Source: JACVCS01 sp038328575 (GTDB lineage Bacteria > Planctomycetota > Phycisphaerae > Phycisphaerales > UBA1924). Taken from it: a stretch of DNA of 64,000 nt. Both the position numbers and the translations under genes were made by a program. The number at the start of each line of letters is the position of its first letter. Position 1 is the stretch's first letter. Below are positions 18,469 to 27,100 of this stretch, piece after piece. The notes beneath the pieces are model-generated. The model was not told the origin of the DNA and made no database searches. It was given only the letters and a program-made list of their open reading frames with translations. The stretch lies in the NCBI GenBank assembly GCA_038328575.1, contig JBBQMD010000004.1, forward strand, positions 1 to 64,000. Reading direction: 5' to 3'.

Positions 18469-19437
18469 TCAGAACTTGGCTTCGAGGCCGACCGACTTCA
18501 GGGCGGCGCGCGCGGCGTCGGCCTTGATCGGGAAGTAGCCGTCCTTGACGACGCTTTCCTGGCCCGACTGGCTGTAGATCATCTTGATGAACTCAGCGCG
18601 AAGAGGCTCAAGCTGAGTGTTGGGCTTGTGGTTGACATAGCAGTACAGGTAGCGGGCCAGCGGGTAGCTGCCGTCGTACGCGAACTCGGCCTCGGCGGCC
18701 ACCGCCTTGTCCTTGGAAGTCTTCTTGACCTTCAAAGCCTTGACGTCCGCGGTCTTGTAGCCCAAGCCCGAATAGCCCATGGCGAACTTGTCCGTCGCGA
18801 TCGCTTGGATCACGCCGCTGGAGCCCGGCTGCTCCTTGACGGTGGTCTTGAAGTCCTTCTTGGAGAGCGCGTGCTCCTTGAAGTAGCCGTAGGTGCCCGA
18901 GGAGCTGTTGCGGCCGTAGAGGGCCACGGGCTGGCTGGCCCACGCGGCGTCCTTCACGCCCAGGTCGCCCCAGGTCATTTCCTTGCCGTCAACCGAGAAG
19001 ATCGCCTGGAGCTGCTCGAAACTGACCTCCTCGAGGGGGCAGTCCTTGTTGACGAACACAGCCAAGGCGTCAACCGCCGTGGGCAGGCCGACCGGCTTGT
19101 AGCCAAACTTCTTCTCAAAGGTGTCGATCTCGCTCTTCTTGATCTCGCGGCTCATGGGGCCGAACTGCGCGATGCCCTCGGTCAGCGCGGGTGGGGCGGT
19201 GCTGGAGCCCTTGCCCTCAATCTCGATCTTGACGCTGGGATACTGAGCCTTAAAGGCCTCGGCCCAGTGCGTCATGAGGTTGTTCATGCTGTCCGAGCCG
19301 ACGGACTTGATCGTGCCCGAAACGCCTTCCACCTTCGTGTACTTCGGCAGAGCCGAATCCACGGCGACCTTGCCCGGTGCGCCGAGCGCCGAGGCGGACA
19401 TGGCCAAAACTGCTGCGAGTGCCAACGTTGATTTCAT
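18469..19437 (-). CDS. pstS: Phosphate-binding protein PstS
   Basis: Periplasmic receptor of the phosphate importer, 322 residues. The start at 19437 follows AGGAG at seven bases. The signal peptide ends near ASALGA. The mature protein has the PstS/SBP hallmarks GTIKSVGSDSMNNLMTHWAE, KGSSTAPPAL (phosphate loop), FGPMSREIKKSE and the second-lobe GRNSSSGTYGYFKEH. First gene of pstS-pstC-pstA-pstB; no phoU, phoB or phoR is present in the window. Confidence 0.97.
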   Translation of the reverse strand: MKSTLALAAVLAMSASALGAPGKVAVDSALPKYTKVEGVSGTIKSVGSDSMNNLMTHWAEAFKAQYPSVKIEIEGKGSSTAPPALTEGIAQFGPMSREIKKSEIDTFEKKFGYKPVGLPTAVDALAVFVNKDCPLEEVSFEQLQAIFSVDGKEMTWGDLGVKDAAWASQPVALYGRNSSSGTYGYFKEHALSKKDFKTTVKEQPGSSGVIQAIATDKFAMGYSGLGYKTADVKALKVKKTSKDKAVAAEAEFAYDGSYPLARYLYCYVNHKPNTQLEPLRAEFIKMIYSQSGQESVVKDGYFPIKADAARAALKSVGLEAKF

Positions 19438-19597
19438 GCGAGACTCCTGTGAGGGTTGCATGCGGATCATCCGCACGTACCAAGTCTTCGCGAGCGCGCG
19501 GGCACAGACGCGTATCCAAACATGAAGACTCCATTAAGGAATTGCGAAACCCCACATGTTGGTCGAAAGCGCGTCTATCTGTGCCGAAACGCTGTTG

Positions 19598-19609
19598 ATC
19601 ATGCATGAT
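19598..19609. promoter_or_regulatory. 12-bp perfect palindrome upstream of pstS
   Basis: ATCATGCATGAT lies 160 bases upstream of the pstS start, within the 277-base gene-free stretch between pstS and the RidA gene. It is a candidate dimeric regulator site. It does not match the direct-repeat layout of the E. coli Pho box, so a PhoB link is not claimed. Confidence 0.25.
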
Positions 19610-19714
19610 TCATTGGCGAACAGGTCGAGTTCAAGGCAAAACGCTATGGCGGTTGGCATACACCCAAACGCATGTTCGGCATGTCCTGCGTTCGCTGACA
19701 CCTCTCGCTCGCCA

Positions 19715-20203
19715 TCACCCCACCTCAAACACGCACTCGATCTCGACCGGCACGCCCAGCGGGAGCGAGCTGCTCCCGACCGCGGCTCGCGCGTGCCGTC
19801 CGGCCTCGCCAAAGACCTCGACCAGCAGATCGCTGGCGCCGTTGGCGACCTTTGGGTGATCGCGGAACTCAGCATCGCAGGCGACGAAGACGCCGATGCG
19901 CACGACGCTCTTGATGTGATCAACCGAGCCAAGCTCTGCCGCGCAGGCCGCGAGGGCGTTCAGCGCGCACTGGCGAGCGCACTGGATGGCGAGGTCCATC
20001 GACACGCCATGGCCGACGATGCCGGTGGCTAGGAGCTTGCCGTCGATGAAGGGGATCTGGCCGCTGACGAAGAGGAGGCCGGCGGCGCGCCGTGTGGGGA
20101 CGTACGCCGCGACGGGCTTTGCGGGCGTCGGAAGCGTGATCCCGAGCCGGCGAAGGTTGTCTGAGGGCGTGGATGGCGCGGGCTGGCCTAGGGAGGTGGT
20201 CAT
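19715..20203 (-). CDS. RidA family protein (YjgF/YER057c/UK114)
   Basis: A 162-residue protein of the RidA superfamily, whose archetype hydrolyses reactive enamine/imine intermediates from PLP enzymes. Recognisable are LRRLGITLPTPAKPVAAYVP, LLFVSGQIPFIDGKL and the C-terminal LPLGVPVEIECVFEV. The RidA catalytic Arg lies in a conserved N-[AP]-P-x-x-R segment; here the corresponding region reads NGASDLLVEVFGEAG, and no clear equivalent was found, so it may belong to a non-canonical subgroup. The start at 20203 fits the family; the frame is open further upstream without support. Confidence 0.85.
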   Translation of the reverse strand: MTTSLGQPAPSTPSDNLRRLGITLPTPAKPVAAYVPTRRAAGLLFVSGQIPFIDGKLLATGIVGHGVSMDLAIQCARQCALNALAACAAELGSVDHIKSVVRIGVFVACDAEFRDHPKVANGASDLLVEVFGEAGRHARAAVGSSSLPLGVPVEIECVFEVG

Positions 20204-20327
20204 GACCCGAGCGTAGTCGAGGAGTGGCACGCGTTGGCGCGAACGGGAAGGCGGGAATCGCTCGTCGCCAGACGCGAGTCTCAAGACGCAAGGCCAACAC
20301 CATCGCTTAGGCTGATCCGCGTGGCGC

Positions 20328-21029
20328 TTACTCGTTCGAGTCGCGTGCGGCGGACGCTTCGCGTCGCTCGGCGCGAGATTCGTGGAGCGCCTTGGGCGTG
20401 ACGTGGAACGTCGCCATGCACTTTCCAACGCGAAGCTCTTTGCGCAAGCCGCGCGTGGGCAGTTGCTGGACGATGTCCATCTCGATCTCGAAGTTGAACT
20501 CGTGGCCGGTGCGGAGGCACTCGTCGAGGCTCTTCAACGGTGTGACCCGGTAAATCGCCGGCCCGAAGCACGGGCGCAGGAAGCGATACTCCAGGCGCTT
20601 GCAGACGACGGTGTAATCGGCGCCGCAGTAGCCGTAAATGTACATCCCGCCGGCAATCTCGCTGTTGGCGAGCAGGCTTGCGCCAGCCATGGCGTTGTAC
20701 CAGTTGCGGTTGAACCGACGGAACGGCAGCACGGCGGAGAACGTGTTGCCGTCCACTTTCTTGATCTTGATGCCGCTGCGAAACGCGTAGGGCAGCCAGA
20801 TGAGGCTGGCGACGCGATGCCAGAACGTGCTGCGGCTGGTAAGGCGCGCGACACAGTTCTCGAGCTTGTCCATAAAGCGGCGCTTGCGAAGATGCGCCGG
20901 GCCGGGCCTGGTGATCGCGCCGGGCGCTCTGGTCGTCGCATCGGACTTGGACTCGGGTTGGGCGAGGCCCGCGTTCACGCCTTGGGACTGCTCGATGCCG
21001 GGCGCGCGCTGGTCGCCGTCGGGTGACAT
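20328..21029 (-). CDS. DUF4442/PaaI-like hotdog-fold protein
   Basis: A predicted hotdog-fold protein related to acyl-CoA thioesterases and their inactive kin. The conserved part starts around MDKLENCVARLTSRSTFW and includes FRRFNRNWYNAMAGASLLAN, YIYGYCGADYTVVCKRLEYRF and GKCMATFHVTPKALHES. The Asn-Ala-Met-Ala-Gly region is the usual central helix entry of the fold. No catalytic Asp/Glu of true thioesterases is obvious in that helix. The start is uncertain: 21029 gives a disordered 52-residue leader with coding-like codon use, 20873 gives only the domain (181 residues). No clear ribosome binding site for either. Confidence 0.7.
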   Translation of the reverse strand: MSPDGDQRAPGIEQSQGVNAGLAQPESKSDATTRAPGAITRPGPAHLRKRRFMDKLENCVARLTSRSTFWHRVASLIWLPYAFRSGIKIKKVDGNTFSAVLPFRRFNRNWYNAMAGASLLANSEIAGGMYIYGYCGADYTVVCKRLEYRFLRPCFGPAIYRVTPLKSLDECLRTGHEFNFEIEMDIVQQLPTRGLRKELRVGKCMATFHVTPKALHESRAERREASAARDSNE

Positions 21030-21144
21030 CGCAACGGGTTGGACGGGCGTTCCTGCCGACACTTGATTGAAGGATAGCCGATTCCCCCGCGTCGGTGTCG
21101 CGCAGGGCGGGGCGCGTCCGCCCGGTGTGGGGATACGCTCTGCC

Positions 21145-21309
21145 ATGGTCAAGCGACGGATTATTTTGTGGTCATTTGCGCTGCTGTTCGCGGCCGCCGT
21201 GGCGGTGTCCGTCTATGTCTACATCGACGTGCGCGCAGAGCTTGCGCGCGTGCAGGCCCAGCCAACACCCGGCTTGCAGACTCCCGGCCCTAACACCCCT
21301 GTAAGGTAA
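21145..21309 (+). CDS. Small single-pass membrane protein, hypothetical
   Basis: A 54-residue frame with a positively charged start (MVKRR), one membrane helix (ILWSFALLFAAAVAVSVYVY) and a short Pro/Thr-rich tail. The topology suggests an N-in anchor or an uncleaved signal. No ribosome binding site is apparent, and it overlaps nothing on the same strand. Support is limited to composition and topology. Confidence 0.45.
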   Translation: MVKRRIILWSFALLFAAAVAVSVYVYIDVRAELARVQAQPTPGLQTPGPNTPVR

Positions 21310-21376
21310 GTGAGGGCTGGCGGTTGAATCGCACTGCAAGCCGCTTCGCGGCGGCGGGCTTCCGATACGCTTGGCC

Positions 21377-22075
21377 ATGAACATTCTCATCACCGGCGCC
21401 AATCGCGGGATCGGCCTTGAACTCGCGCGGCTCGCAGCATCTCGCACCCACACGGTTTTCGCGACAGCGCGCAGGCCCGACGAAGCGACCGAACTGAAGA
21501 AGATCACGCCGCACGTGCTCGCGATGGAAGTCGCCGACGAGCAGTCGATCGTGAGCCTGGGCGCCGCGTTGAGCGACGGCTCGCGGTTTCCGATGCTCAA
21601 GGACAATGGCCTTGACATTCTCATCAACAACGCCGGCGTGAGCAGCACGGGCAAGCGTCTGGGGGAGCTCACGGCGCCCGAGATGGCGCGGGTGTTCATG
21701 ATCAACTCGATCGCCCCGCTCCTGGTGACGCGACACTGCGTCGAGCTCCTGCGACGCGGCAAGCGCAAGATGATCCTGCATGTGACCAGTCAGCTCGGCT
21801 CGATCGCCAACAACACCGGCGACAGCTCGTACGCCTATCGCGCCAGCAAGGCGGCTCTCAACCAGCTCAACCGGTCACTGGCGGCGGAGTTGGGGAGCCA
21901 GGGTTTCACCTGCATCGCGGCCCACCCGGGCTGGGTCAAGACCGACATGGGCGGACCGAACGCCCCGCTGACGCCGGCGCAGTCCGCCGCGCACCTGCTA
22001 AAGCTGGCAGAAACCACGGAATCTTCGAAGAACGGGGCGTTTCTCAACTATGACGGCGCGGTGCTTCCGTGGTAG
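21377..22075 (+). CDS. SDR family oxidoreductase
   Basis: A classical short-chain dehydrogenase of 232 residues using NAD(P)H. The cofactor motif is LITGANRGIG, followed by the NNAG motif at ILINNAGVSS, catalytic Ser in LHVTSQLGS and the Tyr-Lys pair in YAYRASKAALNQ. HPGWVKTDMGGPNAPLTP closes the active site in the manner of the C-factor/sniffer-like SDR subgroup, often acting on carbonyls. The ATG at 21377 is preferred over an in-frame TTG six bases upstream. Substrate unknown. Confidence 0.93.
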   Translation: MNILITGANRGIGLELARLAASRTHTVFATARRPDEATELKKITPHVLAMEVADEQSIVSLGAALSDGSRFPMLKDNGLDILINNAGVSSTGKRLGELTAPEMARVFMINSIAPLLVTRHCVELLRRGKRKMILHVTSQLGSIANNTGDSSYAYRASKAALNQLNRSLAAELGSQGFTCIAAHPGWVKTDMGGPNAPLTPAQSAAHLLKLAETTESSKNGAFLNYDGAVLPW

Positions 22076-22119
22076 ACTGTGCGCGTTCGAACTTGAACCC
22101 TTTGCAACGGAGCCACTTT

Positions 22120-22317
22120 ATGAAGCGTTTGATCCCCACGATCGGCTTTGTCACCCTTGTCGCCTGCTCGCTCGTCACGACCGGTTGTGAGGACAAGTCC
22201 GCGGCTCAGAAGGCGATGGACAGCGCTGGCAAGAACATGGAGAGGGCCGGCGAGAACGTCAAGAAGGCTGGTGAAAACGTTGGCGAGGCCGTGAAGAAGG
22301 CGACCGAGCCAAAGTAA
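22120..22317 (+). CDS. Small lipoprotein with amphipathic repeats
   Basis: A 65-residue lipoprotein: GGAG precedes the ATG at 22120, and the signal peptide ends in VTTGC with the lipidated Cys at residue 23. The mature 43 residues consist of repeating units such as DSAGKNMERAGENVKKAG, predicted as one long amphipathic helix. The pattern is like entericidin and other small helical lipoproteins. It lies between the SDR gene and the peroxidase gene on the same strand. Confidence 0.82.
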   Translation: MKRLIPTIGFVTLVACSLVTTGCEDKSAAQKAMDSAGKNMERAGENVKKAGENVGEAVKKATEPK

Positions 22318-22426
22318 TCGCGCAGTCCAAGAGGCCGTCGCAAGCGAATGAGAGAGCGCCCGCGCTGCTCAAGCCACCGGCATGAGAGCGGCGCGAGGCT
22401 ATCTTCATGTCCAAAGGAGCTTCCAG

Positions 22427-23203
22427 ATGTGGTTTGCGATGACAATGTCGAGCGTGGTGGTGGTCGGGCTTGCGCAGTGCTGCAACGCGTCAAGTGAGCC
22501 GGCGATGAGTTCGCCTGCGCGATCGTCAGCCCCCGCGTCCGCCGCCTCCCCCGCTGCTCCCGCGAAGCCGACGACCCCCGCCGACGCCAAGCCCAGCGAT
22601 GCCAAAGCCTCACAAACCAAGGGCGTGTTGGACTTCACGCTGACTGATATCGACGGCCAGCCGTACGACCTCGCCCAGCACAAGGGCAAGGTGGTGATGC
22701 TCGTGAATGTCGCCAGCAAGTGCGGGCTGAGGCCGCAGTATGCGGCGCTGCAGAAGCTCAATGAGGAGTACAAGGAACAGGGGCTCGTGGTCATCGGCCT
22801 GCCCTGCAACGACTTCCTGGAGCAGGAGCCCGGCACCGAAGCCGAGATCAAGGCGTTCTGCTCGTCCACCTACGGCGTCTCGTTCCCCATGATGTCCAAG
22901 GTCACGATCAAGGGCGCGTCGCGCTCGCCGATCTACCAGTTCATCATCGATCAACCCGCGCCCATCGGCGACGGCAAAGAGCCGAGCTGGAACTTCACCA
23001 AGTTCATCGTCAACCGCGATGGCAAGCTCGTCGAACGCGTCGAGCCCCGGACCTCGCCGACAGATGAAAAGGTTGTCGCCCGGATCAAGGCACTGCTAAG
23101 CGAGAAGCCCTCGACACCCGCCGATGCGCCGAAGCCGGACGCAAAGTCGCCAGCTCCTGCGACCACCGCTCCCGGCGCGTCGCCCGCGGCCCCGAAGAAG
23201 TAA
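22427..23203 (+). CDS. Glutathione-peroxidase-like thiol peroxidase, exported
   Basis: Reduces hydroperoxides, probably with thioredoxin-like donors, outside the cytoplasm. AGGAG lies seven bases before ATG 22427. The N-terminus has a hydrophobic segment ending GLAQC, a possible lipobox, then about 45 residues of Ala/Pro/Ser linker. The Gpx domain has the peroxidatic Cys in NVASKCGLRPQYAALQKL, the second motif as PCNDFLEQEPGTEAEI (Asp where most have Gln/Asn), and the catalytic Trp-Asn-Phe in PSWNFTKFIV. A Pro/Ala-rich tail of about 30 residues ends the protein. The stop touches the stop of the convergent HIT gene. Confidence 0.93.
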   Translation: MWFAMTMSSVVVVGLAQCCNASSEPAMSSPARSSAPASAASPAAPAKPTTPADAKPSDAKASQTKGVLDFTLTDIDGQPYDLAQHKGKVVMLVNVASKCGLRPQYAALQKLNEEYKEQGLVVIGLPCNDFLEQEPGTEAEIKAFCSSTYGVSFPMMSKVTIKGASRSPIYQFIIDQPAPIGDGKEPSWNFTKFIVNRDGKLVERVEPRTSPTDEKVVARIKALLSEKPSTPADAPKPDAKSPAPATTAPGASPAAPKK

Positions 23204-23626
23204 TCACGTTGCGCTGATCGCACTGGCGATCTTCGCCGCCAGGGCGGAACCCTCAACTGGGTCGAGCTTTGTCGCGGGCCACGTGATGCCCAGGCCAGAC
23301 TTCGCGCTGGGCTTGGGGATCACATGGAAGTGCACGTGCATCACCGCCTGGTTCGCACGCTCGCCGTTGTTCTGCAAGACGTTGTAATCTATACACCCGG
23401 TCGCGTGCATCACCGCCCGGCAGATGCGCGGTAGCGCCCGCCCGATCGCGCTCGCAGACTCATCGCTCAGCTCCGCCAGCGTCGCCTTCGCCTCACGCGG
23501 CACAACCAGCGTGTGCCCCGCACTCAGCGGCGCGACATCAAGAAATGCGAAGACGAGCGAGTCCTCGTAGACCTTGTGGCAGGGGATGTCGCCGCGGATG
23601 ATCTTGGTGAAGACGGAGTCGGGCAT
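23204..23626 (-). CDS. HIT family protein
   Basis: A 140-residue histidine-triad nucleotide hydrolase. The start MPDSVFTKIIRGDIPCHKVYED is typical of bacterial HinT-like proteins, and the triad is in AVMHVHFHVIPKP (H-x-H-x-H). Known relatives hydrolyse AMP-linked substrates. The frame is open to 23719, but that upstream part is a polypyrimidine intergenic repeat. Its stop codon starts at the base directly after the Gpx stop on the other strand. The gene follows purF by 120 bases. Confidence 0.93.
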   Translation of the reverse strand: MPDSVFTKIIRGDIPCHKVYEDSLVFAFLDVAPLSAGHTLVVPREAKATLAELSDESASAIGRALPRICRAVMHATGCIDYNVLQNNGERANQAVMHVHFHVIPKPSAKSGLGITWPATKLDPVEGSALAAKIASAISAT

Positions 23627-23746
23627 GGCGGGAGGGGAATGGGACTTAGGGACCAAAAGATAGAGTGGGCGGGGGCAAGGGATAGGGGAATCCGGGTATC
23701 GAGGGATCTGGGAAGGCAAGGGGAAGCGCAGGGTCCGCGGGACGCC

Positions 23747-25321
23747 TTACGAGAATATTCGTTCTTGCGGTGGCACGATTTCGTCGGTGACGGGGTGGTC
23801 TACGTCAAGGCGATAATCGCCGGAATAGCACGCGGTACACCAGTGCTCCGGCGGGCGGCCGGCGCAAGCGAGCATGCCGTCGAGCGAGAGATACGCCAGC
23901 GAATCGACGCGTAGGAACTCGCGGATTTCTTCGACGCTGCGACCGCTTGCGATGAGCTGGTCGCGCGTCGCGAAATCGACGCCGAAAAAGCACGGATGGC
24001 GGATGGGCGGGCATGAGATCCGCAGGTGGATCTCTTTGACGCCGGCGTTCCGAATCTGTTCGATCTTGGCGCGGGTGGTGGTGCCGCGAACGATGGAGTC
24101 GTCGACAATGATCAGGCGTTTGTCTTTGACAATCTGCGAGATGACGTTGAGCTTGAGACGCACCGCGGCTTGTCGCTGCTGGGGCGTGGGTCGGATGAAG
24201 GTGCGGCCCACGTAGCGGTTGGGCACGATCGCCTCGCGAAGCTGGATGCCGCTGGCGCGTGCGTATCCCACGGCTGCGGAGCGACCGGAGTCGGGCATGG
24301 GCACGACGTAGTCGGCTTCGACGGGCGACTCGCGCGCCAGCGCCTCGCCGAAGGCTTCTCGCGTAAGTTGAACGTTCTGGCCGAAGACCAGCGACGCGGG
24401 GTGGGCGAAGTAGACGTGTTCGAACACGCAGTGCGCCGGCGGGACGCTGGTCTCCGCGAAGCGGCGCGAGCTCACGCCCTTGTCCGAGAGCGTGACGATC
24501 TCGCCGGGATCAATCTCGCGGACGTACTCAGCGCCCATCACCTCAAGCGCAACCGTTTCGGACGCGACGCAGTGTTGCCCGCTGGGGAATCGCCCGAGCA
24601 CCAGCGGGCGCCAGCCCCAGGGATCACGCGCGGCTTCGATGCGGTCACGAAAGAGCATGACCAGCGAGAACGCGCCTTCGAGGTGGCGAAGACTCGCTAC
24701 CAGCGGGTCGCTGGTTTGTTGCTGCGCCGGGGCGGCAAGCAGGTGGATGATGACTTCGGTGTCGCTGGTGGTGTGGAAGAGGTGCCCGGCCTTCTCGAAC
24801 TGATCGCGAAACGCCGCGGCGTTGATGAGGTTGCCGTTATGTGCGATCGCGACCTGCCCGCCAACATAGCTCTCCAGCAGCGGCTGGGCGTTGCAGGCCA
24901 GCGACCCGCCGGCGGTCGAGTACCGGTTGTGGCCGATGGCCCCGGCGGTGGCGAGGGCGTCGAGTTTGGCCAGCAGGTCAGGGCCTAGCACCTCGGGGAC
25001 CAAGCCCATTCCGGTGTGGGCGGTGAGCCGCGAGGAGTCGGACACTGCGATGCCAGCGGATTCCTGCCCGCGATGCTGCTGGGCATAGAGGCCGAGGTAA
25101 ACGGTGGACGCTGCGCCGGGCACGCCCCAGACACCGACCACGCCGCACTTTTCCTTTTTTTCGTAGGCGTCGATCTGCTCGGCGGCGGTTGCCGGCGAGT
25201 GACCGGCCTGCCCAGCAACATCCGGCGAGTGTCCGGCACGCGGGGCACGCGTAGCGCGATGAGCGTTTGCGGCGTGCGCCGTCGGCGAGATCAGCACCGG
25301 GAGAGAGATTGTGTGGGCCAT
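23747..25321 (-). CDS. purF: Amidophosphoribosyltransferase PurF
   Basis: Catalyses the first committed step of purine synthesis from PRPP and glutamine. The Ntn-type glutaminase domain begins at the nucleophile Cys, about residue 59, in EKCGVVGVWG; GHNRYSTAG and IAHNGNLINA follow. The phosphoribosyltransferase loop is LIIVDDSIVRGTTTRAKI. Cys residues of the Fe-S type enzyme are seen near CPPIRHPCFFG and CTACYSGDY. The propeptide that must be removed to free Cys is about 58 residues, against about 10 in well-known enzymes, and contains a repeated AGHSP unit. The start at 25321 has no strong ribosome binding site. Confidence 0.95.
   Translation of the reverse strand: MAHTISLPVLISPTAHAANAHRATRAPRAGHSPDVAGQAGHSPATAAEQIDAYEKKEKCGVVGVWGVPGAASTVYLGLYAQQHRGQESAGIAVSDSSRLTAHTGMGLVPEVLGPDLLAKLDALATAGAIGHNRYSTAGGSLACNAQPLLESYVGGQVAIAHNGNLINAAAFRDQFEKAGHLFHTTSDTEVIIHLLAAPAQQQTSDPLVASLRHLEGAFSLVMLFRDRIEAARDPWGWRPLVLGRFPSGQHCVASETVALEVMGAEYVREIDPGEIVTLSDKGVSSRRFAETSVPPAHCVFEHVYFAHPASLVFGQNVQLTREAFGEALARESPVEADYVVPMPDSGRSAAVGYARASGIQLREAIVPNRYVGRTFIRPTPQQRQAAVRLKLNVISQIVKDKRLIIVDDSIVRGTTTRAKIEQIRNAGVKEIHLRISCPPIRHPCFFGVDFATRDQLIASGRSVEEIREFLRVDSLAYLSLDGMLACAGRPPEHWCTACYSGDYRLDVDHPVTDEIVPPQERIFS
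25192..25237. repeat. Two 16-bp direct repeat copies 30 bp apart in the purF leader
   Basis: ccggcgagtgaccggc (25192-25207) and ccggcgagtgtccggc (25222-25237) differ at one base and encode the AGHSP units of the PurF propeptide. Spacing of exactly ten codons keeps the frame, suggesting an in-frame tandem duplication of a 30-base unit. Confidence 0.65.
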
Positions 25322-25366
25322 TGAACAACGATACGCGCGGCGGATCGATCGCACGCGCCAATCCGA

Positions 25367-26194
25367 TCAGCGCGACGCGCCGGGCGAGCCTGTTCCCAGT
25401 CGCCCCTTCAACTCTGTCGCCGCGTCCCGGGCGCGCGTGCGGAGCGCATCGATTTCCTCCTGACGCCGGGCGGAGTATCGCGCGATGAGCTGGCCCTTGG
25501 GCCCGACCAGGTAGATCTCAAAGGGATGGATGATGTTGCTCATCGTGCTGCCGTCGGCCAGCGTGATCGGGTCGTCTCCCGCTTCGTCAACGTGGACCTT
25601 GAAGTCGTTGACAAGGAGTTGGCGGGCAATGAGCGCCGGCGCGCCGTTCTCCAGCGGGTGCGGCTCGGTGACGAACTTCCACGTCCGCCAGTCCACGCCC
25701 ACCTTCTGGCCCCACTGCTTCATGATGCTGGGCGAGTCGTGCTCCGGGTCAAGGCCCATCGCGACAAACTGCACATTCGTGTCCGCAAGGTCTCGCTGGA
25801 GATTGATCATCTGCGCGATGATCGTCGGGCACGCAAGCGGGCAGTTGCTGAACACCCACGAAGTGATCGTCACGCGCTTGGAAAAGATCGACTCGGTGAC
25901 GCCTTCGCCTTCCTGGTCAACCAGTCGGAATGGCGAAATCTGAATCAAATCACCCGGGTAATCCGGCGAGAGAGGCGTGCGCGGCGCCGGCTTGTCGGCA
26001 GGCTGCGCCGGGTAGTTCACCAGCGCGTAGCCGCTCAACACCAGGAACACCGCCCCGACAATCACCAGCGCCTTCATCCATTTGGGCGTGCCGATCGCGC
26101 CCGGCGTTGGGCCTGCGGAGCCTGCGCTGGCCAGCGACCCCGGCTGCTGAGAACGAATCGATTCGGTCGATGGCGCCGGGTCAGCAGATGACAT
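25367..26194 (-). CDS. SCO1/SenC family copper chaperone
   Basis: Thioredoxin-fold protein that delivers copper to the CuA centre of cytochrome c oxidase. The start at 26194 follows AAGGAG. A 50-residue soluble leader precedes one membrane helix (ALVIVGAVFLVLSGYALV); the domain faces outward. The copper motif is FSNCPLACP (CxxxC) and the distal His is in IIHPFEIYLVGP. It clusters with an ABC-2 exporter pair and ctaB on the same strand, consistent with oxidase assembly, although the oxidase subunits are not in the window. Confidence 0.92.
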   Translation of the reverse strand: MSSADPAPSTESIRSQQPGSLASAGSAGPTPGAIGTPKWMKALVIVGAVFLVLSGYALVNYPAQPADKPAPRTPLSPDYPGDLIQISPFRLVDQEGEGVTESIFSKRVTITSWVFSNCPLACPTIIAQMINLQRDLADTNVQFVAMGLDPEHDSPSIMKQWGQKVGVDWRTWKFVTEPHPLENGAPALIARQLLVNDFKVHVDEAGDDPITLADGSTMSNIIHPFEIYLVGPKGQLIARYSARRQEEIDALRTRARDAATELKGRLGTGSPGASR

Positions 26195-26278
26195 TGCCAG
26201 GGGCTCCTTGGTCACAGGCATTATGACTTTACGACCGCCCACGGGCTTCGGTTCGGTTGACCTGAAGCCGCAACGAAC

Positions 26279-27100
26279 TTACGCGGAGCGCCCGCGGCTC
26301 AGCACCACCCACCCGAACCCCGCGCCCACGAGGGCAAACACCGATGCCAACAGCCAGTGCTGCGGAGTGACGCGCTCAAATCCTTGCAGCAAGGCGGTGC
26401 GGGCCAGGTCGCTGGGCCAGGTGAGCGGGTTGAGTTTCATCGCATACTGCATCGGCATTGACGCCCCCTGCGCCGGAAAGAATGCCCCCGACAGGAGCAA
26501 CATCGGCATGAGCACCAGGTTCATCACGGCGTGAAAGCCCGACGTGCTGTTCACCCGCCACGCAAACGCGAGCCCGATCCCCGTGATCCCCAGGCTCATC
26601 AGCGCGATCGCGACCAGCGCGATGAGGTACGAAACGGGGTGAAACGGCAGACCTGCCAGCGGACCCGCGGCCAGCATGACCGCGCTCTGGGCGCTGGCGA
26701 TCAGCGCCGAGCCGACGACCTTGGCCCCGACGATTGACCACGTCGGCGCCGGGCTCACGATCGCACCCTGCAGGAATCCCTCGTTGCGGTCCTCGATCAG
26801 CGACATCGCGGCGAAGATCGACGTGAACACGCTGGTCATCGCGCTCATGCCGACCACGAGATACGCCCCATATGGCACGCCGCCGGCGATGGTGGAGCCG
26901 GCCATTTGCAGCGAGAACGATTCCCCGAAGCCGGAGGCCAGCACGACCCAGATGATGGCGGGAGTGGCGATGCTGGCCGCGACGCGCGCGGGCTGACGCC
27001 AGAATCGCGCAAGCTCGCGCCAGAGCAGCGCACTAAACGCGGCGATGCCGGGCGCTCCGCCGGCTCGCGCGTGCCCGGTGCTCGCGATCGCCTGGGTCAT
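26279..27100 (-). CDS. ABC-2 type transporter permease
   Basis: A 273-residue membrane protein with about six hydrophobic segments (e.g. ARVAASIATPAIIWVVLAS, YLIALVAIALMSLGITGIGL, NLVLMPMLLLSGAFFPAQ). The pattern and GMSAMTSVFTSIFAAMSLIEDRNEGFLQG match ABC-2 permeases of the DrrB/NodJ/CcmB-like exporter group. Its start overlaps the end of the upstream ATPase gene by four bases. Substrate unknown; its place between ctaB and sco suggests a role linked to haem, copper or oxidase maturation. Confidence 0.9.
   Translation of the reverse strand: MTQAIASTGHARAGGAPGIAAFSALLWRELARFWRQPARVAASIATPAIIWVVLASGFGESFSLQMAGSTIAGGVPYGAYLVVGMSAMTSVFTSIFAAMSLIEDRNEGFLQGAIVSPAPTWSIVGAKVVGSALIASAQSAVMLAAGPLAGLPFHPVSYLIALVAIALMSLGITGIGLAFAWRVNSTSGFHAVMNLVLMPMLLLSGAFFPAQGASMPMQYAMKLNPLTWPSDLARTALLQGFERVTPQHWLLASVFALVGAGFGWVVLSRGRSA

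Noticed and set aside
19438..19714. Pho box upstream of pstS
   Set aside because: No clear pair of 11-bp-spaced CTGTCAT-like direct repeats was found; only a 12-bp palindrome is listed, without assignment.
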